Source: Tenodera sinensis
Lineage: Eukaryota > Arthropoda > Insecta > Mantodea > Mantidae
NCBI GenBank assembly: GCA_030765045.1
Contig: CM060970.1
Location: forward strand, 55,297,076 to 55,361,075
Reading direction: 5' to 3'
DNA length: 64,000 nt
Part shown: positions 54,749 through 64,000 of the stretch, one piece after another
Layout: every line of letters begins with the position of its first letter
Position numbering within the stretch: position 1 is the stretch's first letter
The notes under the pieces: generated by a model
What the model saw: only the letters and a program-made list of their open reading frames with translations
Told to the model about the DNA's origin: nothing
Databases searched by the model: none
Translations under genes and position numbers: made by a program

Positions 54749-55340
54749 ACCTATTATTTCCTTTATTTTTTTTTCTTTACCTGATTACCACACTCTTATA
54801 TAGGACTTACACCCCTAGGACTTACACCCCTAGGACTTACAAGCCAGTGCCTAGGATCAGGCTCCTGTCGGGGAGCACAGGAACCTATGGACCAGATAGA
54901 GCAGGCATGTCAAACATCACTCCGAGAGTGTGAAGAGAGGGGTCTACCCCTCCTTAACTGCAGTAGCACGCGCTAGTAGAACCGGTTTTCGCTTTGTTTT
55001 TCCCGATTTCTGATTTGATCATCACGGAGGGAGGGAAAATAGGGGAAAATTTTTCATGCCTGGTGAGTGCTGTTTGACACCCCTGAGATAGAGTGAAGAC
55101 CTGGAAATGGGTGGTCAGCTGAGCACCAGGTATGAGAGTGAGCAAGAGGATGATATGAAATGCAGGTGCAATCAATGATTGGAAAGGGAGCAATTGGTAG
55201 AACGAGTGGTGGGGGAAACTGGAGAACCCAGAGAAAATTTGCCCTGACACTACATTGTCCACCACGAATACCAGGATCGAACTTGGTCCACCTAGGTGGT
55301 AGGCGAACACTCTAACCACTCGGCCATGGCTTACCTATTA
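54749..55340 (-). mobile_element. SINE1 with target duplication, carrying a hAT MITE
   Basis: Flanked by ACCTATTA (54749-54756 and 55333-55340). The minus-strand head at the right has the A box ('ggccgagtggttagagtgtt') and an altered B box. An internal duplication of 'acacccctaggactt' is seen near 54810-54835. A 184-bp element is inserted at 54902. Confidence 0.88.
54894..55093. mobile_element. 184-bp hAT MITE with 8-bp target duplication
   Basis: The element 54902-55085 begins CAGGCATGTCAAACATCAC and ends as the reverse of CAGGGGTGTCAAACAGCAC (16 of 19 match). The flanking AGATAGAG is perfect (54894-54901 and 55086-55093). No coding capacity. Confidence 0.92.
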
Positions 55341-55359
55341 ACTATTTAGAACATCATGA

Positions 55360-55600
55360 CAACAGATACTGTGGATGATATTTCCCTAAGATCACAGAAC
55401 AAAGAGGAGTTGCAAAATGATATGAACACACTACAGCAATGGGTGGAAGAAAACAATTCCAAAATAAACAAAGAAAAAACAGTACAAGTGGTCTTCAGCA
55501 GGGGAGGCAGAGTATTGAAAACAGACAGCATAAAAATAGGAGAAAAAGTTAAATCAAGATTCCCAAAGAAAGCCACTGGAGCAGAGAAGAACCTACCAAA
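55360..55600 (+). pseudogene. reverse transcriptase remnant around a YADD-derived site
   Basis: The frame reads TVDDISLRSQNKEELQNDMN, then TLQQWVEENNSKINKEKTVQ, then VVFSRGGR. ADDI.L.S.N.EEL...L..L..W.....L.IN..KT..V.F..GG is the catalytic YADD region of R1/Jockey-type reverse transcriptases; here the Ala of ADD is Val. After about 55600 the similarity is lost. Confidence 0.72.
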
Positions 55601-55889
55601 CAGAATGTTGCACACGTTCACCAGAGAAACCTTCTTCCTCAAGAAACAAGACGATGCCTCCAGAACCAAGAGCTTACAGCAAAGCAACAGCTAAGAGAAA
55701 GCAAAAAGGAAAGGGAGATAGATATCAACTTCTTCAGAACAGATGCCATGGTGAACCGGGAATGGATCAACAGCAACCAAAAGCACAGGCACACAATCAT
55801 AGGGCATGTAATTCATGGATACCACTACAAAATGTGCGCAGAGGATAAATAACAGCAACCAAATTACCAATGTGTGTGTAAAATTTATA

Positions 55890-58634
55890 GGCAAAGGTTT
55901 GAGTTATACCACTTCAACATATCCATAAAAAGGACACAGACTGTGAAAGAACCACCACATAGACGCTGCTCGATGCACCTTCTATTTATTATTATTTTAA
56001 GATGTTTCACGATTATTTTGCAAAGCATGAAGAGAACAGAATTTTGCATTTTCATTTATTAAAAATGAGAAAACAGGCCTATTTGTGATGAAAAGTCACA
56101 AAATTGACTTCTTCAGAGATCTTTTCCACCTCCTCTTACCTTAGGGGTTATAACACAAAATGCACTCCTAAGAAAGTGAAGAGAGCAAAATTGGCAATAC
56201 TTAACAATATTCAGAAAATGTTGTCACAGAAAGCCTCTAAATTGCTTCCCTCGGAAGATATATTCACCATCTCTTCCTTTAGGGTTGTCTTGTATTAGCA
56301 CCCTAAAACAAATGAAGCTTACTCTATGTTTTTGTTCTTTTATAGCAAAAAAGTTAAGAAAAATAGACCAAATTGTATTGGAAAACCTCAAAATTGATAC
56401 CGTCTAAACATTTTTTCCAAACTCCTCTTTCAATAGCAGTGTGTTTTCTGTTACTATGCCTAATATTCTATTTACTGAATATATTCACCAAACATGCCTA
56501 TTCCACTAAAAAACCTCCAAATTTCCTCATTCCAAACATGTTTTGACATCCTTAGTTTTCCTTTATCACACTTAAGAGAATAAAGAGAGCAACATTTTCT
56601 TTTTATTTACCAAACACACTAATAAGAATAATTTATTTGCCCTGTAAAGTTTCAAAATAATCTCCAGCTGAACATTTTCCACTACTTATACCATCAAGGT
56701 TTTCTCTTTTCTTTTTGTTTTTGTGTGATGTCATCCATGCAATATTCTTAATATTGTCCTAAAGAATTTATTCAACAATATGTATTTATTTTTTCTAATC
56801 TATATAATAGTGTGGATTTGTATATACACAAACAAACAAATATACCCTAAGACTAAAGTGGGTAATGCATAGGTAATGAAATTTGGACTCAGATTGAACT
56901 CAATTTCATAAGGGTGAATGGCTTAATAATTTAAAATTGCTCATACTAATTCTGTTTTCCTTATTCTCAACAAGAATTCCTTTATTGGTCTCTCAATTTC
57001 TTTGACTGTCACCACTGATTTTTAAAGGCATTAGTTTGAATGTCTAAGGCCATTTTATGAATTTCTCTGTTGTTTGCTTTTACTATGTATAGCTATTGTG
57101 GTTTGTATTACAGCATAGCATATTTATTATGTTAACTTTTGCTTGAACAAAGTCACATGCATACGGTCAGTTGGCATTTTTATAACAATTCACTAGTCAT
57201 CATTCATAACAAACCCACAATAAGCGAGTTGGTTTACTGATACACACAATAGCTTGTTCAGAGCTATTTAAGTATCTTGTGCACTAAAGTTTTTGTGTAT
57301 GTGGCACGTATAATAGTTTTTAGTAACAGCTCTCTAAATTGCATATAATAAAATAAATACAGTTGCAACTCTGTTGTATGAACACTTTTAACCACTAAAC
57401 CAAAATGGTAGCACTATTAAGGTTCATTGAAAGACGTTTGCTAATGAAATGGTGACATGACATAACAGGTAGAAAATAATGTGATTAGCAGAAATAAAAT
57501 AAAATACAAAATTAAAAAAAAGAGAAAATTATATTCTAAAGTAGGTATAAATGCACTATGGAACATTGCTCTTTCCTAAGTTTGGGCTTATTAAAATGCT
57601 ATGTTAATACTGTAGGTACATGTGTATATTGTTTTCATTTACATTCACCTAAAACTTCAAAGAGAAGCTTCTGGACCCCTAAAATGACATTTTAACTAAG
57701 AATTATCCAAGTGCTGATTAGAGACCCCTTACCCCCTTTGTTCCCATTAGCAGAGTTCCTACTGTAAATGTAGTTTAAGTATTGTACAAATATCAAAGGC
57801 ATAGTCAGTCATTTGTTGAATATTTATAAGTGAATCTGAACGAATACATTTTGCTTCTAAAATTGGAACTGGTACTACGATATAGTAAGCTTTTTAAGTT
57901 TCTCTGTACAGGGATAGTCACAGAATGAACCGAGGCGAGGAGCATTGCCAGGCTGAGGACAGCCTGAGGTGTATCACACGTGTACCTATCCTTATCAGGG
58001 CTTAACCACTGTAATATGGGATGTGGGGTTTGCATGGTGGTGGATGTGATTGAGGTTAGGCTTGTGAGACGAGATAGATTTGTTCCTCAATGGCTGTAGA
58101 AGAGGGTGTAACTGTCCTTACTCCTTGTGCACTATTGGTGTAATTAAAGTATCCAAATATTAAATAGGGGTTGACTTAAAATTTTGAAATCCCAGCATCT
58201 TTTGGAAGTATTGTACAGGGAACGGACTATTGTTTCCTGTAGAGCAAATGGTGACATGCTAAGCGGGAAAATTATTAGTTTGTCCAGCAGCCAACGATGC
58301 ACTCCATGTCACGTGGTTTTGTTTACAATTTCTTTGAAATAAGTGAACCCACTTTAAATTCTATGAATAAATAGAGACTGGCAATGAACCAAGAACCAGG
58401 ACTTTAAAAAGCGCAACCAGAGATTCTACGCGATGAGTGTACCACTATTGTCAATAAAGAACCCTTTCGCCGAAAAAAAAAATAGTTTGTGTAAGATATT
58501 TGGAGTCATTTAGCGAATGGTTCATTATTTCACTAACTGTCGCGCAAATATTGCGTGAGAAATTCTATAATACAGTGCTACCTTAATTCAAATGAATTTA
58601 ATAACAATTTAATGTTAACGTGACGTTGCTAAAT
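55890..58634. other. long AT-rich stretch, nothing recognised
   Basis: The short frame at 57805-58035 (minus) reads HPILQWLSPDKDRYTCDTPQ with no family I can name. No splice-flanked exon was recognised. Confidence 0.4.
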
Positions 58635-58636
58635 CT

Positions 58637-58679
58637 TTCTTTTTTTTTTTTTTTTTTTTTTTTTTGGGGGGGGGGGGGG
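58637..58679 (+). repeat. T-run followed by G-run
   Basis: About 28 T followed directly by 14 G. It is a homopolymer junction prone to assembly error, near an R1 tail piece (58735-58797, ending 'gcagagaaagtaaaaatg'). Confidence 0.9.
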
Positions 58680-59089
58680 AGGTTATTGGATCTCAAAGCG
58701 ACACCCAAAGTATACCCAATGAAATAGATCTTTCTAAAGTTGGGTGGAATGTAATTCTTGCTCTATTTACTTTAGACAAATAGCAGAGAAAGTAAAAATG
58801 CATAAAATATTCTAGTGTCAGCGAAATCAAGACCACATGTAAGAGTGCTCAGGAATATTTAGACGCTGCTGGCAAGAGAGCTTCGGAAGCAATAACACTT
58901 GAACTGTGTTTGTCCTAATGGTTAATTATGCACTTATAAGCAATCCCAAAATATACCGGAAAGCAGTGACATATTAGTCAACACGTTAAACGAGCAGCTG
59001 TCAGTCCAGTGCCCAAGGGCAAGTAATGGCCCATCAAGATAATTTGAATGGCTCGCCGATAGCTGAAGACCTTGTTGAACCTATTTATC

Positions 59090-59250
59090 ATAAGTAATAT
59101 GACGTCTCACCACCAAGCTGATAAATTCTGCAAGAGAATTTATCTGGGAAGCTCAGACCGTCAAATGCTATTTACCTGGACTATTTCATAAATAAAATAC
59201 GAATTTAAATACCCACTATATCGCAAGCATTAGACTAGAAAATATTAAGT
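59090..59250 (+). repeat. short hairpin repeat, copy 1
   Basis: GATAAATTCT/AGAATTTATC (59120-59129, 59135-59144) form a hairpin, followed by 'tgggaagctcagaccgtcaa' and 'tacctggactatttc'. A second copy lies at 61340. Confidence 0.7.
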
Positions 59251-59275
59251 TATATATATATATATATATATAAAT

Positions 59276-60030
59276 GATGTGTTGCACTCACATGACTCTC
59301 TCAACTCTTGTACTAACCATTCTTACAAACTCTTACTCCTATATCTTCTTCGTGTTACTTGAGATAAACATTTGCAGAAATTATCTTACCGTTTATCTTC
59401 TTGCAGGTACAAGGAGAAAATGGGAATACGGTAAGTAGGCTTTGAGCGATAGTCAAATATTTTAAATCTTTCAAATTTCGTTCTCTTTGCACGGTTAACA
59501 TAAAAATGAATAATGATATTCCATTTGACAGAAGTATAAGTTCTCCAGAACTCACACAAATAACAAGGAATACCTCCGAAATGGTTCTCTATATTAAAAA
59601 AAAAAGTATATATATATATATATACATACATACATTGTGTGTTTTAGCAAGATCTCCATTTTTTGTACAGTAAGATTTTTCTATCTCTTAGGTTTACCAG
59701 TTATGCAAAGGTCTTGCAAAGGTCTTCCAGAGTTAATAGGACTTCATGGGCTATAGCCAGAAAATTCAAGATATACATTTCATTTGTCATAAAAAATCTC
59801 AAACATGGCATTTTAATCAAAATCGTTAGAGCCATTTTCAAGAAAACCAACATTTTCTAAAAATTTTTCATGTAAAGGGTAGTTTAGGGTGAAGGAATTT
59901 TCTTCAAAATCTTCTTGTCGCATCCTTGAAAGACATTAACCTTAAATACCAACTTTGTTTTCTAACCGACTTTTCGTTTTTGAGTTATGGTGTCCACAGA
60001 CACACATACACACACGGATCTTATTCTAAA
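59276..60030 (+). repeat. R1 repeat, first of a head-to-tail pair
   Basis: Head 'gatgtgttgcactcacatga' to 'acacacacacggatcttatt'. It is cut at 'ctaaaaagc', where the next R1 head begins. Flanked on the left by (TA)n. Confidence 0.9.
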
Positions 60031-60285
60031 AAGCTGATGTGTTGCACTCACATGACTTTCTCTACTCTTGTACTAACCATTCTTACAAATTCTCTATATG
60101 TTCTTCGTATTAGTAAAGATAAACTTTTGTACAAATTATCTTATTGCTTGTTCCCTTGTAGGTACAAGGGGAATATTAGAATACAGTAGGCTTTGTGCGT
60201 TAGTCAAATACTTTAAAGCTTTGAGATTATGTTCTCTTTTCACACTTAACATATAAAAAAATGAACAACGATGATCCATTTCACG

Positions 60286-60334
<49 letters not shown>

Positions 60335-60760
60335 CCGAAACTCACACACGTAACAAGGAATATCTCCGAAATAGTTCACCAGACAAGAAAATTTATTTAG
60401 ACATAAATTGTGTACTTTAGCAAGATCTACATTTTTTATATTATGATTTGGTCTATCTTTAACGGTTTACCAGTTATGTAAAAGTCGTCCAGAGTAAATA
60501 CAACTATAGCCAGAAAATTCAAGATATACATTTCATTTTTCATAAAAATATCTCAAACATATGACATTTTAATCAAAATCGTTAGAGCCATTTTCAAGAA
60601 AATAAAAATTTTCGAAAAATGTTCCATGAGAAGGGTAGTTTAGGGTGGGGCTATTTTCTTCAAAATCTTCGTGTCGAATCCTTGAAAGACATTAAACTTA
60701 AGTACCAACTTTGATTTTGAACCTACTTTTAGTTTCTGAGTTATGCTGTCCACACACACA

Positions 60761-60814
<54 letters not shown>

Positions 60815-60945
60815 CCTTATTCTAAAGTTGCTTCTTTTTTGGATTCAGGGGGCCTCAAAACATATATTTCCGGTGAAATCTCGACATCGAAAATTTGGGT
60901 GGAATGCTTCCACTTTACTATGCGAAGTAGAGAGGGTAATTAACT
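60031..60945 (+). repeat. R1 repeat, full-length
   Basis: Head at 60031, a T-run of about 47 at 60288-60334 where other copies have 'agttttattttccg', (CA)n at 60753-60811, tail near 'tatgcgaagtagagagggta'. The most complete plus-strand copy. Confidence 0.92.
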
Positions 60946-61339
60946 TAAAATCTATTCATTTAGATTAGTGTAGTTCGACTTCTCCAGCACCGCCAACTGA
61001 GGAAAACGAAACCCAAGGATTACATGTATTTCAATCTTCTCTTGTGATAGAAAACCAGTTTATAATCTGAAATAAATCTTACCTTATTTTCAACATTTAA
61101 GAAATAACCTGTCTTCTGGAAAAAATATATTAATTATTAAAATAATTGTTAAAAACACAGTTTTCAAATTGAAATGGAGTGTTATTTAGATTGTTAATCA
61201 ATTTTAACGTGTAATAAATTGTTTTTCAGCTATTTATGGGACCACTGACTAAACAAAACAATGACTTGGTGATAATTTTAACAAAGCAACAGCATGATCA
61301 GGTGATAATTCGCACATTATAATTTAAGGCCTCTGTGTA

Positions 61340-61520
61340 TAAAATAGTCACAAGTAATATATAAGACGTCGACCTAACCGATAAATTCTCTCGCTCCGCT
61401 GGAGAATTTATCTGGGAAGGTAGGACGCCGAATGATATTTATCTGGACTATTATTCAAATAAAATTTTAATTTAAATAATAAATGTTAAAGACTTGACCA
61501 GGAAATGTTAAATTTTATAA
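61340..61520 (+). repeat. short hairpin repeat, copy 2
   Basis: GATAAATTCTC (61380-61390) and GAGAATTTATC (61402-61412) form a perfect 11-bp stem. Then 'tgggaaggtaggacgccgaa' and 'tatctggactatta' align with copy 1. Confidence 0.72.
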
Positions 61521-61679
61521 AAAAATGACCTAAAATATATTCATTACAATTAATGCAATTCGAAGTGGTGGCAGTAGTAGAAGTGGGGATTTAGGGCACA
61601 GAACTGCCGGGATCATTAGCGCCCATGTGCAGTTCGACTAAACAAAATATTTATATGCAGAAACGAAAATTAAAATAAA

Positions 61680-62490
61680 TAACCGAGAACCAATACTGAA
61701 TTCAAAAAGGGTTAGACAAGGTTGCCTAATGTCAACCACTCTTTTTAATGTATGTGTGTGGGTGTGTGGGGGGGGGGTGTATTCTTGACATAATGACATG
61801 GAATCAACAAACAATAGGGGCATTAATTTAGAAGCAAAATCAGCACAAACAATGGTATACGCAGATCATTAAACAGCAATATTTAGAGCAAAAAATGACA
61901 ATGAACTTCAAAGAAGGGCATATAACAAATAGCAAAAGGATATAAATAAGAAATATCTATAAATAAAACAAAAACAGTGGCCTTTAAAGGCACCCATTCA
62001 GTTCGGTCTAAAATAGTTTTAGAATATAATATAAATAAACAGGTCTCAAAATTTAATTTCTTCGGATATGAAATAACATACAGAACAGAAATCGATATTG
62101 AAAAAAGTAAATAAAGTCAGCTATTAACAGGTACAATAAAAAGAACCTTATAGAATAAAGCACGGAACGATTACATAATAGAACTATATAAAACAATGGC
62201 TGTACATATTTTAACATATGGCTCAGAAACGTGGATAATGATGGTACAACATAAAGAAAATATGCAAACAGCATATCCAGACTAGACAAAGAAAAAACAA
62301 ACGATAAAATACGACAAAAATTAAACAAAACAATAATAGAATATAGAACCAATTGGAAACAACTTAAATAGAATGGAATAAAACAAGATTCCCAAAATAG
62401 CAAGTAACTATCAACCACAAAGATAAAAGAACATTAGGACGACCGAGGTAAAGGTGGAAGGAACCGGACTTTGGAGTCACAACAGGCTAA
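61680..62490 (+). pseudogene. non-LTR retrotransposon reverse transcriptase, decayed
   Basis: In shifting frames: REPILNSKRVRQGCLMSTTL and FNV (finger motif RQG..LS..LFN), SAQTMVYADH (YADD position, second Asp changed to His), NDNELQRR, QNLISSDMK or FLRYEIT region, YKTMAVHILTYGSETWIMM (LTYG.E.W), and near the end RTLGRPR.RW (about 62430-62460). The order is that of one non-LTR polymerase from palm to C-terminus. An unrelated T/G-rich bit occurs at 61748-61780. Many stops. Confidence 0.82.
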
Positions 62491-62599
62491 ATGGCTGAAA
62501 CCGTATTGAAGAAGCATTTAGTTAGATAGCTATCAATTTATTGGCTAAAGCTCAAAATAGGTTGGTCACCTCTGTGTTAGAGAAACCGTAATCGCTTAC

Positions 62600-62690
62600 C
62601 TGAATACGGAAGGAGCTGTGATGCAATGATGGCTTCCGTTGCAGCTCAGCCGTTATAAATGCTCGCTGCACGGATGACGTCTGTGGTCGG
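62600..62690 (-). promoter_or_regulatory. candidate non-coding first exon (a) of the minus-strand gene
   Basis: On the minus strand 'ctccttccgtattcag' is followed by gtaagcg, a good donor (exon end 62600). The upstream 60 bases are GC-richer and contain TTTATAA. It would splice to the acceptor at 53997. Speculative. Confidence 0.25.
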
Positions 62691-62699
62691 GGAAAAACA

Positions 62700-64000
62700 G
62701 AACAAGCTTAAAGGAACCGGTAAAACTATCTTCTTTGGGGTACACCACATGCTTTTCCTACAGGCCTACTCTGGCTCCAGAGATAAGGATACTGATATAA
62801 GACTGCACTGCACATGAAACTACAAAAACATCCGTTGCTCCTCCAAAGTTTAATCATAAGTTGCTGTGCAACACACCCAATAAATAGAAATGAAAAAGTA
62901 TTCTAAAGTTTACTCAATGAACACTTAACTCAGCAGTAAAAGGAGTTCATACTTTTTATCGCAATGTAATTCACATTCGGAACGATTAAGGCACAGATTA
63001 ATGGCAGTTCCCAAGAGCTCAACATGGCCGACATTATACTAAACAGCTGACGAAAGAATCCCAAAAAGGAGTCCTGCCAACGTACATAATAAAGGCATTT
63101 CTAACCTCAAATATCACAGTAACATACTTTCAAACGATAATAATGCTTGAACATCGTTACCACACAACACATGCTGAACGTACTCACCTTCGGCAAATCT
63201 TGTTCTGCAATAACACTTTTGGATAAAGTCACTTCCGAGCGCTAAATATCATAATATAATATTTAACGCACTACTGTGTAGCGAACACAAAAATAACAAC
63301 AGTAACTATAACTGCATATCTTGCTCTAAAAGAATTAAAAAAAAGCACGCAAACACGAGCAGTACGTCCACAGATTGAATAATTAATTCGGCGTCTAAAC
63401 AGAAACTTGTTTTAAAATCTATCTGCAACGCGTTCGTAAACAAGGACTTCTTTGGCAACATAACAGACGCAATAGCACCAGCTATGGTTGTTTTTTGGGG
63501 TATCTCAATAAGCATCTACATGTTCATTAAATTCAGTACTTCCTTAATCTACGTTTCGATACACATTGACTTTTGTTTTGTATACATAGTAACTTACTCC
63601 GAAGTTACATTGCAACTGCGGTTGAATAAGTGGTCCTACTCACGCCTTACACAGCTATGGTATCTACCCACTTGTATCGTCTGTATTAAGAACGTTACCA
63701 ATATTTCAAGCCGTTTTTATTTCATGTTATCAAATATTTAAATAAAAATCATATCCTAGTTGACAGTTTGTTAAATGTATAAATGAAATGAGTTACCTTG
63801 TTTTATGGCAGTCCTTTACGTCGTTAAATAATTTACTTGATTTGTTATCACTTGAACATTTCTGTATCTGATTATTAGAAAGTACTGGACCTATGGAGTT
63901 ATCTGAGATATTGGTAATTAAAAATTACTGGTAATATAAATCATTCCGATAATGCAACAACAATTTCGCAGTAACATCGGGTGCATTGAACTCCACCGCG
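62700..64000. other. sequence right of the non-LTR remnant
   Basis: Apart from the candidate first exon, no repeat or coding family was recognised. Open frames at 63306-63515 (minus) and 63484-63741 (plus) lack supporting motifs. Confidence 0.35.
63188..63260 (-). promoter_or_regulatory. candidate non-coding first exon (b) of the minus-strand gene
   Basis: Minus strand 'acaagatttgccgaag' followed by gtgagtacg, a strong donor (exon end 63188). Preceded by AT-rich sequence with TATATTA-like words. Alternative to (a); neither proven. Confidence 0.25.

Noticed and set aside
55346..55687. 113-codon minus-strand frame
   Set aside because: Antisense to the reverse transcriptase remnant that has recognisable motifs on the plus strand.
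62053..62418. 121-codon minus-strand frame with many Phe/Leu, membrane-protein-like
   Set aside because: Antisense of the A-rich non-LTR reverse transcriptase remnant; hydrophobicity comes from T-rich codons.

Overview
The window looks like AT-rich, repeat-dense, intron-containing arthropod DNA. The mix of tRNA-derived SINEs, a GTF2IRD2-type hAT transposase, mariner, Tigger, Penelope-like and several non-LTR fragments, plus TATA/TCAGT promoters, suggests an insect, perhaps one with a large genome such as a cockroach, termite or stick insect. The species is an inference; nothing here fixes it.

Host genes are few. (1) Two paralogues of a small secreted cystine-knot-like protein lie at 2.7-3.2 kb and 35.0-35.4 kb (+). 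They share the cysteine spacing C-x4-C-x20/23-C-x6-C-x30-C. The 35 kb copy is intact, with TATA box, initiator and signal peptide. The 2.7 kb copy has an open frame but ATT exactly where the start ATG should be. A duplicated 3' end of it sits at 4.46-4.64 kb. (2) A cysteine-rich secreted peptide gene on the minus strand is reconstructed from three phase-compatible exons at 53984-53883, 53368-53308 and 46809-46679. It encodes 97 residues with 14 cysteines, and two introns of about 0.5 and 6.5 kb separate the exons. (3) A weaker candidate secreted peptide lies at 19789-19995 (+).

Everything else recognisable is mobile DNA. The commonest is an unclassified interspersed repeat of about 0.9 kb, called R1 here. 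It has more than 20 full or partial copies in both orientations, each with a CA/GT tract at the same internal position. Four SINE-like families are seen: SINE1 (tRNA head, GAA-rich tail), SINE2 (tRNA head, CCTAT tail), SINE3, and single tRNA-like units. hAT-type pieces include two copies of a non-autonomous element that keeps only the dimerisation domain, a GTF2IRD2-like pseudogene, a TTF-zinc-finger-type pseudogene, and two small non-autonomous elements with 8-bp target duplications. There are also mariner and Tigger fragments, Penelope-like pieces (a GIY-YIG domain and hammerhead-like motifs), and at least seven non-LTR fragments.

Layout: 0-6.5 kb paralogue 1 and R1; 6.5-34.5 kb a nested transposon graveyard; 34.8-35.4 kb paralogue 2; 35.7-46.5 kb AT-rich sequence with transposon pieces; 46.5-54 kb the cysteine-rich peptide gene, with elements inserted in its long intron; 54-64 kb SINE, R1 and non-LTR remnants plus candidate non-coding first exons for the minus-strand gene.
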